Shown one piece after another: positions 46,659-59,946 of a DNA stretch of 64,000 nt. The position numbers were made by a program, and so were the translations under genes. The stretch covers positions 3,284,344 to 3,348,343 of the forward strand of contig NZ_AP027363.1 in assembly GCF_030295955.1 (NCBI RefSeq), given 5' to 3'. The stretch is from Thalassotalea agarivorans. Its GTDB lineage: Bacteria; Pseudomonadota; Gammaproteobacteria; Enterobacterales; Alteromonadaceae. The notes beneath the pieces were generated by a model that searched no databases, had not been told where the DNA came from, and saw only the letters and a program-made list of their open reading frames with translations. Numbering within the stretch: position 1 is the first letter of the stretch; the number at the start of each line of letters is the position of its first letter.

Positions 46659-46694
46659 AACTTCACTAAAACTTAGTGCTTAATTGAATAACGC

Positions 46695-47117
46695 TTAAAG
46701 TTTTTTCTTAAGCGCTTGGATTGCACGTAGTTGTGCTACAGCACGAGCTAGTTCAATTGCAGCTTCAGCGTAATCAACGTTACCGTCTTGAGCATTCATT
46801 TGCTCTTCAGCGCGTTGCTTAGCTTCTTCTGCAGCTGTTTGGTCTAGGTCGTCTGCACGCGTTGCTACGTCAGCCAAAACAGTAACACCGTTTGGCTGAA
46901 CTTCTAACATACCGCCAGATAGATAAAGAACTTCTTCTTCACCACCTTGCTTAACGATACGTGCCATACCAGGTTTTAGTGAGGTCAGCAAAGGTGCATG
47001 ACCAGGCATAACACCTAGTTCACCTTCGCTACCAGTGATCTGTAATGATTCAATGCGACCAGAAAATAAGCTTTCTTCTGCACTTACTACATTAAGATTT
47101 ACCGTCATTGCTGCCAT
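46695..47117 (-). CDS. atpC: ATP synthase F1 epsilon subunit
   Basis: This 140-residue epsilon subunit has the N-terminal beta sandwich ([26 protein letters not shown]) and the C-terminal helical hairpin. It couples the central stalk to the c-ring and can inhibit ATP hydrolysis. It is the last gene of atpIBEFHAGDC. Confidence 0.97.
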   Translation of the reverse strand: MAAMTVNLNVVSAEESLFSGRIESLQITGSEGELGVMPGHAPLLTSLKPGMARIVKQGGEEEVLYLSGGMLEVQPNGVTVLADVATRADDLDQTAAEEAKQRAEEQMNAQDGNVDYAEAAIELARAVAQLRAIQALKKKL

Positions 47118-47147
47118 GTTGACCTCCTAAGCTAGTTTCTCAGCCGA

Positions 47148-48545
<1,398 letters not shown>

Positions 48546-48564
48546 TTAAAGTTTAAACCTGTGC

Positions 48565-49425
48565 CTATACCGCAGCTGCACCAGCAACAATCTCACTCAA
48601 TTCTTGAGTGATGCTTGCTTGACGCGCCTTGTTGTATACCAATTGTAAGCTGTCGATAATATCGCCAGCATTATCAGTTGCAGCTTTCATCGCTACCATA
48701 CGAGCAGCTTGCTCACATGCTAGGTTTTCTACTACACCCTGATATACCTGAGATTCAATATAACGAACCAACAATTGATCAAGTAATGCTTGCGCATCTG
48801 GCTCGTATAAATAATCCCAACGATGTTTGATTTCGTCATCGTCAGACTTAGGCAAAGGTAAAAGTTGATCGATACTAGGCTCTTGCGTCATCGTGTTAAC
48901 AAATTTGTTATACACAACGAAAAGCCTGTCTATATCACCGTTGTCATATGCATCTAACATCACCTTAACGCTACCGATAAGGTCTGTTACTGATGGTTTA
49001 TCACCTAAACCAGAAACTTGTGATGTAACATTAGCGCCCATATTGTTGAAGAAGGCAGTAGCTTTAGAGCCAACAACACCAAATTCAACTTCTGCACCTT
49101 GTTCCTGCCATTTGGCAGCATCTGCTAATGTCTTTTTGAACAAGTTAATGTTCAAACCACCACACAAGCCACGGTCGGTAGAGACAACGATATAGCCTAC
49201 GCGCTTAACCTCACGCTCTTCCAAATATGGATGGCGATATTCAAGGTTACCTAGCGCGATGTGACCGATCACATTTCGCATATTTTCAGCGTATGGACGA
49301 GAAGCAGCCATCGCGTCTTGTGCGCGACGCATCTTACTGGCTGCAACCATTTCCATTGCGCTGGTGATCTTCTGTGTATTTTGTACACTTCCAATCTTCG
49401 ATTTTATCTCTTTAGCGCCGGACAT
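48565..49425 (-). CDS. atpG: ATP synthase F1 gamma subunit
   Basis: This 286-residue rotor subunit begins [21 protein letters not shown] and ends in a long helix ([22 protein letters not shown]), the coiled coil that turns within the alpha/beta ring. The central part contains [11 protein letters not shown]. It lies between atpA and atpD. Confidence 0.98.
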   Translation of the reverse strand: MSGAKEIKSKIGSVQNTQKITSAMEMVAASKMRRAQDAMAASRPYAENMRNVIGHIALGNLEYRHPYLEEREVKRVGYIVVSTDRGLCGGLNINLFKKTLADAAKWQEQGAEVEFGVVGSKATAFFNNMGANVTSQVSGLGDKPSVTDLIGSVKVMLDAYDNGDIDRLFVVYNKFVNTMTQEPSIDQLLPLPKSDDDEIKHRWDYLYEPDAQALLDQLLVRYIESQVYQGVVENLACEQAARMVAMKAATDNAGDIIDSLQLVYNKARQASITQELSEIVAGAAAV

Positions 49426-49454
49426 GACTATTCTCTCCGAAAAGGGTTAACTAA

Positions 49455-50996
49455 TTACCAAGTTTGCGTAGCTTTGAAAGATTCAATAGCTTCCGTCAAA
49501 CCAGCTTCGATGTCTTTATCGTAGTCACCTTTTTCGTTGATCTTAGCCATCAACTCAGCTTTCTCGTTATTTACATAGGTATGCAAAGCTGCTTCAAAAT
49601 CAACAACTTTGTTAATTTCGATGTCAGTTAAGAAACCTTTTTCAGCTGCAAATAATGATACCGCTGTTTCAGCGATAGAAAGCGGGCTGTATTGCTTTTG
49701 CTTCATCAATTCAGTTACGCGTTGACCGTGCTCTAATTGTGCACGAGTAGCGTCATCAAGGTCTGATGCGAATTGAGCGAAAGCAGCAAGTTCACGATAT
49801 TGTGCAAGTGCTAAACGGATACCACCACCAAGTTTCTTGATGATTTTAGTTTGTGCAGCACCACCAACACGAGATACCGAGATACCAGCGTTAACCGCTG
49901 GACGAATACCTGCGTTGAATAAGTCAGCTTCAAGGAAGATCTGACCATCAGTAATCGAGATTACGTTAGTTGGTACGAATGCAGAAACGTCACCCGCTTG
50001 CGTTTCAATGATAGGCAATGCAGTTAAAGAACCTGTTTTACCTTTCACTTCACCGTTTGTGAACTTCTCTACGTATTCTTCGTTAACACGTGCAGCACGT
50101 TCTAGTAGACGTGAGTGCAAGTAGAAAACGTCACCTGGGTATGCTTCACGACCTGGTGGACGACGAAGTAGCAATGAGATTTGACGGTAAGCAACAGCTT
50201 GCTTAGATAAATCATCATATACGATTAATGCGTCTTCACCGCGGTCACGGAAGTATTCACCCATTGTACAACCAGAGTAAGCTGATAAGTACTGAAGTGC
50301 CGCTGCTTCAGAAGCAGATGCTACAACAACGATAGTGTTTTCTAACGCGCCGTGTTCTTCTAAAGAACGTACAACGTTAGCAACCGTTGAAGCTTTCTGA
50401 CCGATAGCTACGTACACACACTTAATGCCTGTGTTCTTCTGGTTAATAATTGCGTCTAATGCGATCGCTGATTTACCGATTTGACGGTCACCGATGATAA
50501 GCTCACGTTGACCACGACCGATTGGAATCATTGAGTCGATTGACTTGATACCAGTTTGTACTGGCTCATCAACCGATTTACGATCGATAACACCTGGTGC
50601 AACAACTTCGATTGGAGAGTAGCCATCGTTTTCGATTGGGCCTTTACCATCGATTGGTTCACCTAGTGTGTTTACTACGCGGCCTAATAAGCCACGACCT
50701 ACTGGTACTTCCAAAATACGGCCAGTACCTTTAACTTTTACGCCTTCAGCAAGGTCCGCGTATGGACCCATAACAACAGCACCTACAGAATCGCGCTCAA
50801 GGTTAAGTGCGATAGCGTAGCGGTTGCCTGGAAGTTCGATCATCTCGCCTTGCATTACATCGGCAAGACCATGGATGCGAATGATACCGTCTGTTACAGA
50901 AACGATAGTACCTTCGTTACGAGCTTCACTAACTACGTCAAATTGGTCAATACGATTTTTGATCAATTCAGCGATTTCAGTGGAATTCAGTTGCAT
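49455..50996 (-). CDS. atpA: ATP synthase F1 alpha subunit
   Basis: This 513-residue subunit has an alpha-type P-loop, GDRQIGKS. The E. coli residue order is GDRQTGKT, so the Thr is replaced at two places. Other family motifs ([42 protein letters not shown]) are intact. It carries the non-catalytic nucleotide sites. Confidence 0.98.
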   Translation of the reverse strand: MQLNSTEIAELIKNRIDQFDVVSEARNEGTIVSVTDGIIRIHGLADVMQGEMIELPGNRYAIALNLERDSVGAVVMGPYADLAEGVKVKGTGRILEVPVGRGLLGRVVNTLGEPIDGKGPIENDGYSPIEVVAPGVIDRKSVDEPVQTGIKSIDSMIPIGRGQRELIIGDRQIGKSAIALDAIINQKNTGIKCVYVAIGQKASTVANVVRSLEEHGALENTIVVVASASEAAALQYLSAYSGCTMGEYFRDRGEDALIVYDDLSKQAVAYRQISLLLRRPPGREAYPGDVFYLHSRLLERAARVNEEYVEKFTNGEVKGKTGSLTALPIIETQAGDVSAFVPTNVISITDGQIFLEADLFNAGIRPAVNAGISVSRVGGAAQTKIIKKLGGGIRLALAQYRELAAFAQFASDLDDATRAQLEHGQRVTELMKQKQYSPLSIAETAVSLFAAEKGFLTDIEINKVVDFEAALHTYVNNEKAELMAKINEKGDYDKDIEAGLTEAIESFKATQTW

Positions 50997-51010
50997 GCTC
51001 TGTTCCCCAG

Positions 51011-51544
51011 TTAAGATTGCATTGTTGTAGCTAAGCGATCCAGTTTACCTCTAACTGAACCATCGATTACCATGTCACCAGCTTTAATAATTAAGCCAGA
51101 TACAACAGCATCGTCTACTACACAATTTAGCTTCACTTTACGTGCCAAACGCTTTTCAAGCGCGGCGCTTAATGATGTTTGTTGTTCCGCTGTAATTTCT
51201 ACAGCAGATGTAACATCCACAGTAATTTCTTTTTCATACTCAGCTTTAAGTTCAATATATAACTGAGCAACCTGTGGTAGCACCAACAGACGTTCGTTTT
51301 CAGCCATAACTTTAATTAAGTTTTGGCCTTTCTCGTTGAGCTGCTCGCCACAAACTTTCAAGAATAAATCTTGTGCTTGTTCAACAGACGCGCCACCTGA
51401 AAGGTAGTTGGCCATCGTGTCGTTATTTGCTACTTCAGCAGCAAATACTAACATTTCTAACCACGCGTCAACGGCGTTTGCTTCAACAGCAAAATCGAAC
51501 GCTGCTTTAGCGTAAGGGCGAGCAATAGTTGTCAATTCAGACAT
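51011..51544 (-). CDS. atpH: ATP synthase F1 delta subunit
   Basis: This 177-residue protein has the N-terminal helical bundle beginning [14 protein letters not shown] and the C-terminal [25 protein letters not shown] that binds the b-subunit stalk. It links the stator to the top of F1. Confidence 0.97.
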   Translation of the reverse strand: MSELTTIARPYAKAAFDFAVEANAVDAWLEMLVFAAEVANNDTMANYLSGGASVEQAQDLFLKVCGEQLNEKGQNLIKVMAENERLLVLPQVAQLYIELKAEYEKEITVDVTSAVEITAEQQTSLSAALEKRLARKVKLNCVVDDAVVSGLIIKAGDMVIDGSVRGKLDRLATTMQS

Positions 51545-51558
51545 AGCTCATCTCCCTC

Positions 51559-52029
51559 TTAAAGTTCAGCAACTAATTTGTCTAAGATGTCGCTGTGTGC
51601 AGCGGCATCAATTGAGCGCTCAAGAATTTTCTCGGCACCTACTACAGCAAGAGTTGCTACTTGTTTACGCAGCTCTTCTTTAGCACGGTTACGCTCAGTC
51701 TCTATTTCTGCATGGCCAGAAGCGATGATTTTCTCACGCTCAGCCTGTGCTTTTTCTGCAGCTTCTTCAATCATTTGATTTTCGCGCTTTTTAGCAGCTT
51801 CAACGATTTCAGCAGCTTGTGCTTTTGCTTCTTTAAGTTGCGCAGCAGCTTTTTCTTGAGCAAGCTCAAGATCTTTAGCAGCGCGGTCAGAAGCAGCAAG
51901 ACCGTCAGCAATAGTTTTTTGACGCTCTTCGATAGCAGCCATTAGTGGCGGCCATACATACTTCATGCAGAAAAGTACAAATACAACAAATGCGATTAAT
52001 TCATAAATTAATGTAGAGTTAATGTTCAT
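51559..52029 (-). CDS. atpF: ATP synthase F0 b subunit
   Basis: This 156-residue stator subunit has one N-terminal membrane helix (about 5-25, with [15 protein letters not shown]) followed by a long charged, Ala-rich coiled coil. Length matches E. coli AtpF. It forms the peripheral stalk as a dimer. Confidence 0.97.
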   Translation of the reverse strand: MNINSTLIYELIAFVVFVLFCMKYVWPPLMAAIEERQKTIADGLAASDRAAKDLELAQEKAAAQLKEAKAQAAEIVEAAKKRENQMIEEAAEKAQAEREKIIASGHAEIETERNRAKEELRKQVATLAVVGAEKILERSIDAAAHSDILDKLVAEL

Positions 52030-52077
52030 TTGTGTACCTCCTATATCTAGTAAATTCGCGGATTAACGTAGTGACTC

Positions 52078-52311
<234 letters not shown>

Positions 52312-52368
52312 TTATTTAAAGTAAGTTATAAAGTAAAAATTAAAAAAACTCTTTCTAAGACCGCTAAA

Positions 52369-53202
<834 letters not shown>

Positions 53203-53220
53203 CTATCCCAATTATTAAAG

Positions 53221-53610
53221 TTAATTAAACGTAAACTTGTTATTTATCGCTAGCAGCATGGGGGCTACCAACGTCAAAAAATAGGTTGCAAAAAAAGGTA
53301 TCGGCTCAATCGAGAAAAAACGAAATGAAATCGCAAATAATACAGCCGTTAATACCAATTTTAATTTTTCACCCATAAAAAACGCATCGATTACTTTTTT
53401 TGATGCGCTAGCGCCTGCAAATTGAAACGCTTTATAAGCAAAAATAATACTGGGAATAATCGCAACGAATCCACCAATCAAGGCTGATTGACCTGATGGT
53501 GTTCCCCAGTAAATAAAATTTATAACACTACAAAGAACAGTAACAAGAAGGGCAATAAGTATTTGTTTTATCGCGAATTTTCTACCTGGCTGTACGAGCT
53601 TATTGGCCAA
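53221..53610 (-). CDS. atpI: ATP synthase protein I
   Basis: This 129-residue protein has four membrane segments and a Lys/Gln-rich start, as in AtpI, which assists c-ring assembly. It opens the atp operon, with the atp promoter about 80 bp upstream. Confidence 0.85.
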   Translation of the reverse strand: MANKLVQPGRKFAIKQILIALLVTVLCSVINFIYWGTPSGQSALIGGFVAIIPSIIFAYKAFQFAGASASKKVIDAFFMGEKLKLVLTAVLFAISFRFFSIEPIPFFATYFLTLVAPMLLAINNKFTFN

Positions 53611-53687
53611 GGAAAACTCCTTTATCTGTTTCGTCGTTAATGTCTTAATTTACATGACTAAAATTAGACATATAAATGTTTGGCGCA

Positions 53688-53715
53688 AGTATACTCTTTT
53701 TGCTATTTATTGCAA
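53688..53715 (-). promoter_or_regulatory. Promoter of the atp operon
   Basis: On the minus strand, -35 TTGCAA (53710-53715) and -10 TATACT (53688-53693) are 16 bp apart, giving a leader of about 70 nt before atpI. Confidence 0.65.
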
Positions 53716-53834
53716 CAAAATAGGGCATTTGCTTCACCTCAACAGTGCAAAAAACAAGCACCTTTTTGTAATGAACAATTTACTCTATAGGCAAATGTTA
53801 AATTGATGCTAACCAAGGCCTAAAATGGGCCAAA

Positions 53835-53860
53835 AAAATAGGAACCGAAGTTCCTATTTT
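53835..53860 (-). terminator. Terminator after parB
   Basis: Arms AAAATAGGAAC (53835-53845) and GTTCCTATTTT (53850-53860) with a stable C-TTCG-G loop on the minus strand, followed by a T run. It separates parAB from the atp operon. Confidence 0.9.
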
Positions 53861-53873
53861 ATGTAATCGTGTT

Positions 53874-54755
53874 TTATTTTATTCGCGACAAAATGCCATC
53901 GAGTTGTTCAAGGTTAGCATAGTTAATCACAAGTTTACCTTTACCTTTTTGGTTGTGGCTAATTTGTACGGCACTACCTAAATGTTCAGATAACTTTTGC
54001 TCTAACGCTTTGGTGTCTGGATCTTTTTCTTTAACCACTTTTTCCACCGGGCCAGCTTGCACTTTTTTGATAAAGGCTTCTGTTTCTCTTACCGTTAAGT
54101 CTTTGGCCACAACCGTTCTGGCTGTTGTTGTTTGCTCGTCACCTTCAAGCGCCAACAATGCGCGTGCATGACCCATTTCAATGTCGCCATGTTCAAGTAA
54201 GGTTTTTACTTCACCATTCAAGTTGTTTAGACGTAGCAAGTTAGTTACTGTGGTACGTGATTTACCTACCGCTTCCGCCACTTCTTGATGGGTTAATTCA
54301 AATTCTACCAATAATCTTTCAAGCGCGACCGCTTCTTCCATCGCATTAAGATCTTCACGCTGGATATTTTCAATCAGCGCCATCGCAACAGCGGCTTCAT
54401 CTGGCACATCTTTCACTAAGCAAGGAACTGTATCGATACCCGCTAACTGTGATGCGCGCCAGCGGCGTTCACCGGCAATAATTTCATAAGCGTCTTTACC
54501 TACAGGACGCACCACAATCGGTTGAATGATACCCTGTACCTTGATTGAACTAGACAGTTCCTCTAAGGCTTCAGGAGACATATCTTTGCGTGGTTGGTAC
54601 TTACCCGGCTGTAATTGCTCAATCGGTAATTTTTGCAGTTCATTTTTAGCTGCACCAGCATTTGCATCTTGGCTGTTTGATGGGCTACTAGCAGCTGGTG
54701 TGGTTAGCAGAGCGTCTAATCCTCTGCCTAAACCTCTTCGCTTTGACGGGCTCAT
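53874..54755 (-). CDS. parB: Chromosome partitioning protein ParB
   Basis: This 293-residue ParB has the N-terminal ParA-interacting start RRGLGRGLDALL and the CTP-binding motif GERRWRA. A central HTH that recognises parS (VAEAVGKSRTTVTNLLRL) and a C-terminal dimerisation part complete it. It loads onto parS sites near the origin and organises segregation. It is translated together with parA, which ends 26 bp upstream. Confidence 0.96.
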   Translation of the reverse strand: MSPSKRRGLGRGLDALLTTPAASSPSNSQDANAGAAKNELQKLPIEQLQPGKYQPRKDMSPEALEELSSSIKVQGIIQPIVVRPVGKDAYEIIAGERRWRASQLAGIDTVPCLVKDVPDEAAVAMALIENIQREDLNAMEEAVALERLLVEFELTHQEVAEAVGKSRTTVTNLLRLNNLNGEVKTLLEHGDIEMGHARALLALEGDEQTTTARTVVAKDLTVRETEAFIKKVQAGPVEKVVKEKDPDTKALEQKLSEHLGSAVQISHNQKGKGKLVINYANLEQLDGILSRIK

Positions 54756-54781
54756 AATTATCCTTGGTCGTTTACTGCAGC

Positions 54782-55567
54782 TTACGCAGCACTAGATTGA
54801 TTGTTTTCACTGCGACGAATAATTTCGCCCGCTAGTGCTAAATAGGCTTTTGCGCCTGTTGACGATTTGTCGTAATACATTACTGGCGCGCCAAAACTCG
54901 GTGCTTCAGCTAATCGTACATTGCGTGGAATAACCGTGCGATAGACTTTTTCGCCAAAATGATTTTTTAATTGTTCTGATACGTCGTTGGCTAAACGATT
55001 ACGCGGATCGTACATAGTGCGAAGAATTCCTTCGATATGTAAGTCACCGTTTACTACGCTAGTTAGTTTAGAAATAGTATCCATTAGCGCCGTTAAACCT
55101 TCTAATGCGTAGTATTCGCATTGCATTGGTACCAGTACGGAATCTGCGGCGGTCATCGCATTAACGGTTAACATGTTTAACGAAGGAGGGCAGTCGATAA
55201 TGATGAAGTCATATTCATGCTTTATCGTGTCTAACGCCATTTTTAAACGTTGTTCACGGGCATACATTTCCATCAATTTGATTTCACAGGCCGTTACGTC
55301 AGTGTTGGCAGCGATAAGATGATAAATACCCGCCGTTTCTTTAACAACGACGTCTTCAAAAGGCTGTTCTTCAATCAGTAATTCAAAGCAGGTTGCCGGC
55401 ACCTCGTATTTGTCGACACCACTACCCATAGTAGCGTTGCCTTGAGGATCAAGATCAATTAACAATACTTTGCGTTTTGTTGCTGCTAAAGAGGCAGCTA
55501 AATTTACGGAAGTTGTTGTTTTACCTACGCCACCTTTCTGGTTGGCAACCGCGATAATTTTTCCCAC
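54782..55567 (-). CDS. parA: Chromosome partitioning ATPase ParA
   Basis: This 261-residue ATPase begins with the deviant Walker A KGGVGKTT (residues 10-17) and has IDLDPQGNAT and the switch IIDCPPSLNML. It forms a dynamic gradient on the nucleoid that pulls ParB-bound origins apart. It lies in the rsmG-parA-parB run typical of origins. Confidence 0.97.
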   Translation of the reverse strand: MGKIIAVANQKGGVGKTTTSVNLAASLAATKRKVLLIDLDPQGNATMGSGVDKYEVPATCFELLIEEQPFEDVVVKETAGIYHLIAANTDVTACEIKLMEMYAREQRLKMALDTIKHEYDFIIIDCPPSLNMLTVNAMTAADSVLVPMQCEYYALEGLTALMDTISKLTSVVNGDLHIEGILRTMYDPRNRLANDVSEQLKNHFGEKVYRTVIPRNVRLAEAPSFGAPVMYYDKSSTGAKAYLALAGEIIRRSENNQSSAA

Positions 55568-55620
55568 AATACCCTCGGTAATAATTCTAATAATTGGGTT
55601 AATGCACAGTGTATACAGCG

Positions 55621-56250
55621 CTAATCGTTTCTTTTTAAGGTCAGCACATGTCGCTCACCCGTTAGCCCTGGTACCTTTATTTCGTTACTGTCTACTAGTG
55701 AAATGCTAGCAGGCAATTGTGTAATTTCTTCTTCTGGGTAAACACCTTTAAGTGCATAAAACACACCGTGAGTCGGCGACACCAAATGATGACACCATTG
55801 CACCATATCTTGTAGCGATGCAAATGCTCGACTTAACACACCGTCGAACGGTTTTTCCGGCGAAAACTCTTCTACCCGAGATTTAACCGGGGTCACGTTA
55901 GATAATTTTAATTGATAAACTACCTGACGAAGAAAAGTGACACGTTTACCTAGACTATCTAATAATACAAAATTGCGATCAGGATACAAGATAGAAAGTG
56001 GAATTCCTGGTAATCCAGGTCCAGTTCCAACGTCGATAAAGTGATTTCCGTTGAGATGTTCGCCTACCATTAAACTGTCCATAATATGCTTGACAAGCAT
56101 GTCCTGCGGGTCTCTCACGGAAGTGAGGTTATATGCTTTATTCCATTTATCGAGTAGCAATACATACTGAACAAGTTTTTCAATTTGTTGCTCAGAAACT
56201 TGCAATGAGGTTTGGGCAATGAGGTCCGTTAATGTGGCATTTAAATTCAT
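55621..56250 (-). CDS. rsmG: 16S rRNA m7G527 methyltransferase RsmG
   Basis: This 209-residue SAM-dependent methyltransferase has the motif [17 protein letters not shown] and an [14 protein letters not shown] active-site region. It methylates G527 of 16S rRNA. Loss confers low-level streptomycin resistance. It follows mnmG, with a hairpin terminator between them. Confidence 0.96.
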   Translation of the reverse strand: MNLNATLTDLIAQTSLQVSEQQIEKLVQYVLLLDKWNKAYNLTSVRDPQDMLVKHIMDSLMVGEHLNGNHFIDVGTGPGLPGIPLSILYPDRNFVLLDSLGKRVTFLRQVVYQLKLSNVTPVKSRVEEFSPEKPFDGVLSRAFASLQDMVQWCHHLVSPTHGVFYALKGVYPEEEITQLPASISLVDSNEIKVPGLTGERHVLTLKRND

Positions 56251-56267
56251 GTGTTTTACTCAAAGAA

Positions 56268-56286
56268 AAAGCGCTTTACGCGCTTT
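56268..56286 (-). terminator. Hairpin between mnmG and rsmG
   Basis: AAAGCGC (56268-56274) and GCGCTTT (56280-56286), loop TTTAC, followed by a T-rich tail on the minus strand. It may attenuate rather than end transcription. Confidence 0.7.
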
Positions 56287-56306
56287 TCCTAAACATTCAT
56301 GTTGAA

Positions 56307-58196
56307 TTAGGCTGATTTGCGAAGCAATCCATGTTTTTTCAAGTATACCAGTAATAGCGATACTGCTGCAGGGGTAATACCCGAAATTCTTGATGCTTTT
56401 CCAATGGTCTCTGGTTTCGCTTCAGTAAGCTTTGCAACCACTTCGTTAGACAATCCAGAAATTTGGCTATAGTCAAAATCAACCGGAATAAGCGTATTTT
56501 CATGACGCTTTTTCTTGGCAATATCTTCTTGCTGACGATCGATATAACCCGCGTATTTAATTTGTATCTCTACTTGCTCAGCCGCTTGTGTGTCTTCTAG
56601 GGCAGGGCCAACGCCTTCAACCGCCATTAACTCACTGTATTTTACTTCAGGACGACGGATTAAATCTTCTAAGCTCGCTTCACGGCTAATCGGTGTTTTA
56701 AGCAATGGATTGATTTCGTCCACTGCTGGATGATCTTTGGTGATCCAAATTGATTTTAATCGTTGACGCTCTTGCTCAATGTTTTCCATTTTCTCATTGA
56801 AACGTGCCCAACGGTCGTCGCCAACCAAACCAAGCTTACGACCAAGTTCAGTAAGGCGGATATCCGCATTGTCTTCACGCAGTAGCAAACGGTATTCAGC
56901 ACGAGAGGTAAACATGCGGTAAGGTTCTTTTGTCCCTAAGGTCGCAAGATCGTCAATCAATACGCCTAGGTATGCTTGATCGCGACCTAAGGTGAAATCT
57001 TCTTTGCCTTGAGCGCGGTTTGCGGCATTGGCAGCAGCTATTAACCCTTGTGCGCCGGCTTCTTCATAGCCTGTAGTACCGTTTATTTGACCTGCAAAGT
57101 ATAAGTTTTCAATGAACTTGCTCTCTAGCGTCTGTTTTAAGTCTCTTGGATCAAAGTAATCGTACTCGATAGCATAGCCAGGACGCGTAATATGAGCATT
57201 TTCAAACCCTTTGATCGAGCGAACTAAATTCATTTGCACGTCAAACGGTAAACTTGTTGAAATGCCGTTCGGGTAAACTTCATGGGTAGTTAAACCTTCG
57301 GGCTCAACGAATATTTGATGCGACGATTTGTCTGCAAAACGCATGATCTTGTCTTCAATAGACGGGCAATAACGAGGGCCAACGCCTTCAATCACGCCAG
57401 TATACATTGGCGATCTGTCTAATCCTTCACGGATGAAATCATGTGTTTGTTCATTGGTATGCGTGATGTAACAAGAAATCTGTTGTGGGTGGTCTTCTTG
57501 TGATCCCATAAACGAAAACACCGGAGTTGGTGTATCGCCAGGTTGTTCTTGCATCACTGAAAAATCAAGGGTTCTAGCATCTAATCTTGGTGGCGTACCT
57601 GTTTTTAAACGATCCATTCTAAACGGCAGATCTTTAAGGCGCTGTGCTAATGTCACACTGGCAGGATCACCTGCTCGCCCACCTTGATAGTTGTTTAAGC
57701 CAATATGAATCTGGCCAGCAAGGAATGTCCCAACCGTTAATACAACTGTTTTCCCTTTAAATTTCAAACCCATTTGCGTAGAAACGCCAGTAACGCGATC
57801 GTTTTCAATGATCAAATCGTCTACAGGTTGTTGGAAAATAGTCAGGTTTTCTTGATTTTCTAAATAGTTTCTAACGTAAGATTTGTATAACAAGCGATCT
57901 GCTTGCGCTCTGGTTGCGCGTACAGCAGGGCCTTTACTAGCATTTAAGGTACGAAATTGGATCGCAGCGTGATCAATTGCTTCAGCCATTAATCCACCAA
58001 GTGCATCGATTTCTTTGACTAAATGACCTTTACCAATGCCACCAATAGCTGGGTTACAAGACATTTGTCCAAGCGTATCAATGTTGTGCGTAAGCAATAG
58101 CGTTTTACAGCCCATACGCGCTGCTGCTAAACAAGCTTCTGTGCCTGCATGTCCGCCGCCAACAACAATTACGTCAAATGAATCTTGATACCACAT
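56307..58196 (-). CDS. mnmG: tRNA uridine 5-carboxymethylaminomethyl synthase MnmG
   Basis: This 629-residue FAD protein starts with [14 protein letters not shown] (dinucleotide fold) and has [21 protein letters not shown] and [12 protein letters not shown]. With MnmE it modifies U34 of tRNAs. It stands beside oriC, as in most gammaproteobacteria. Confidence 0.97.
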   Translation of the reverse strand: MWYQDSFDVIVVGGGHAGTEACLAAARMGCKTLLLTHNIDTLGQMSCNPAIGGIGKGHLVKEIDALGGLMAEAIDHAAIQFRTLNASKGPAVRATRAQADRLLYKSYVRNYLENQENLTIFQQPVDDLIIENDRVTGVSTQMGLKFKGKTVVLTVGTFLAGQIHIGLNNYQGGRAGDPASVTLAQRLKDLPFRMDRLKTGTPPRLDARTLDFSVMQEQPGDTPTPVFSFMGSQEDHPQQISCYITHTNEQTHDFIREGLDRSPMYTGVIEGVGPRYCPSIEDKIMRFADKSSHQIFVEPEGLTTHEVYPNGISTSLPFDVQMNLVRSIKGFENAHITRPGYAIEYDYFDPRDLKQTLESKFIENLYFAGQINGTTGYEEAGAQGLIAAANAANRAQGKEDFTLGRDQAYLGVLIDDLATLGTKEPYRMFTSRAEYRLLLREDNADIRLTELGRKLGLVGDDRWARFNEKMENIEQERQRLKSIWITKDHPAVDEINPLLKTPISREASLEDLIRRPEVKYSELMAVEGVGPALEDTQAAEQVEIQIKYAGYIDRQQEDIAKKKRHENTLIPVDFDYSQISGLSNEVVAKLTEAKPETIGKASRISGITPAAVSLLLVYLKKHGLLRKSA

Positions 58197-58289
58197 ATAC
58201 CGTTAAAATCTTAAAGTTAAAAAAGAGACGTATTTTATCTTTTTTTAAGCGTGAGGGGAATGATCATTTTAGGAAAAAGATCATGTTGG

Positions 58290-58590
58290 GATCCTAAATA
58301 ATATATAAAGATCTATATAAAGATCTTGTTATTATTATTTATTAAGTAAGCCTATTTCTGTGGGTAAGTACATTTAGCTATTGGTTTATAACACTTTTTT
58401 CGAGATCATTAATTGTGATCAAACTTTGATCTTCTAGCGAAAAACCTTTGATCAAAACGGTGTTTTATCCACAACCAGAATTACAAAAAAATACATTCAC
58501 TGAATAATAACGGGAAATACAGCAGTTATAACAAGAGTTATACACAATACCTTAAAATTATGATTAAGTTTGTGAATAACTCTTTAGTAA
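58290..58590. other. Chromosomal replication origin (oriC)
   Basis: Between mnmG and mioC, four DnaA boxes match TTATNCACA: TTATCCACA (58465-58473), TTATACACA (58538-58546), and reverse copies TGTGGGTAA (58359-58367) and TGTGAATAA (58571-58579). The DNA from 58300 to 58345 is AT-rich with GATCT repeats like E. coli 13-mers, and about ten GATC sites lie from 58262 to 58592, against one or two expected. This is the expected unwinding-element/DnaA-box layout and agrees with the mnmG-oriC-mioC gene order. GATC density suggests Dam/SeqA-type control. Confidence 0.92.
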
Positions 58591-58592
58591 GA

Positions 58593-59051
58593 TCACTTAA
58601 ATAGATCAATATGCTGCGCTAACCAGGTTTCAGCTAACGCTTCGGGATCTATATCTTCTGCCATATCGAGCAGTAAAGTATCGGTTATTTTTTTACAACC
58701 CTTTGATAGTAATAGTTTTTCTAAGTTTTTCCCGGCATGACAGAAAGTGTCGTAATTGCTGTCCCCTATGGCAACGACCGCAAAGTTAAGATCAGCCAAT
58801 GGTTCTTCGCTGTGAGTAAGATCTTCAACGAACTGTTCAATGTTCTCTGGGAAATCACCATTGCCGTGTGTAGAGGTGCAAAGTAACCAGCACTGTTTAT
58901 CTGAAATAATGTCTTCAAATGCTGGTGAAAAGTGCAGTTGAGTTTCAAGAGAATGTGTTTCAAACACAGATTGGCATGCTTCTGCTACATATTCTGTGTT
59001 ACCTAACATGCTGCCAACGATAATTTGTATTGCCACTAAATGGTCCTGCAT
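58593..59051 (-). CDS. mioC: MioC flavodoxin
   Basis: This 152-residue flavodoxin has the FMN phosphate loop GSMLGNTEYVAE and the STHGNGDFPENI stretch. MioC supports biotin synthase in vitro. It transcribes toward oriC, as in E. coli. Confidence 0.92.
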   Translation of the reverse strand: MQDHLVAIQIIVGSMLGNTEYVAEACQSVFETHSLETQLHFSPAFEDIISDKQCWLLCTSTHGNGDFPENIEQFVEDLTHSEEPLADLNFAVVAIGDSNYDTFCHAGKNLEKLLLSKGCKKITDTLLLDMAEDIDPEALAETWLAQHIDLFK

Positions 59052-59163
59052 GGGTTATTGACGTTGTTGTTAGTTTATCACGCGATTAATACTATCTCTG
59101 CTATTGTTTCGTAGTTTTGTACGATCTATCATCAGTTTTAGCATAGCGAATTTAGACGGTGTT

Positions 59164-59664
59164 ATGAGAGTTAAAGGCTTTACCCTAATAGAATTGATAG
59201 TAGTTATTATCGTTATAGCTGTGCTTGCAGTAACGGCACTACCTCGCTTTGTGAATATTCAAACTGACGCGCGTATCAAAGTCATTCAACAAGTAGAAGT
59301 CGCGACACAACAAGCCAATGACTTCTTATTTATTAAAAGCCAAATGCCTAGCTTTTCTACTGTTCCTGTAGCCAATAGAGCCGATCTTATTGATGTAGAT
59401 GTTGATGGTGATGGCTCAATAGATTTAGGGGCAGGTGTTGATATTCGTTTAAAGAGGTTTTATCTAGACAATACTGACATTGTTAAGCGTATTGGTTTTC
59501 CAGAGGATTTTGTTGTTGAAGAAGAGGGTATTTCAAATACCTTTATTGGTTATGACATTGATGGTGATGGCCAAGTTAAAGACGACAATTGCTATTTTGA
59601 CTATGAGCAAGCAAGCGGTCCCACCAGCCCGCCAATTTATATTTTGGTGACCAGTGGTTGCTAA
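59164..59664 (+). CDS. Type IV pilin-like protein with Asp-rich Ca-binding-like loops
   Basis: This 166-residue prepilin (ATG at 59164) has a class III signal cut after KG, followed by FTLIELIVVIIVIAVLAVTA, the pilin helix with Glu5. The globular part contains DVDVDGDGSIDLGAGVD and a later DIDGDGQ, repeats like EF-hand calcium loops, and two Cys (NCYF, SGC) forming a probable C-terminal disulfide. It looks like a minor pilin or pseudopilin (MshA/GspG-like). It stands alone between mioC and mnmE, with no pilus genes nearby. Confidence 0.8.
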   Translation: MRVKGFTLIELIVVIIVIAVLAVTALPRFVNIQTDARIKVIQQVEVATQQANDFLFIKSQMPSFSTVPVANRADLIDVDVDGDGSIDLGAGVDIRLKRFYLDNTDIVKRIGFPEDFVVEEEGISNTFIGYDIDGDGQVKDDNCYFDYEQASGPTSPPIYILVTSGC

Positions 59665-59679
59665 GAATGTTTTTTGAGA

Positions 59680-59946
59680 TCGCCTGCGGCTTAAAGGAGC
59701 GACCCTTCACTAACTTTCCTTGTGCTCCCTTAGCAACGTGCTTAAGGTTTTGTCATGACGCTTGCACTATGCTTCAACATGCCCTTATTTGTTAAGATCC
59801 TGCATCATAGTGCAGGATGACGGGTTATTCTCGTATCTCGTTTCAGGAGGCTAGAAACTAAGTTCTAAATACTATAATTGATTCGTTGCTTTAAAAAATG
59901 CCACTGTTCCTTTTTCCCTGTCCCCTCAAGCGGAGCGACCCTTCAC
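59680..59946. repeat. Composite GGATGAC-type repeat block
   Basis: This 267-bp gap holds a full repeat, GATCCTGCA (59796-59804) with TGCAGGATGACG (59811-59822). On both sides are tail modules such as CTTAAAGGAGCGACCC (59690-59705) and CCTCAAGCGGAGCGACCC (59925-59943). No gene is visible. Confidence 0.6.
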
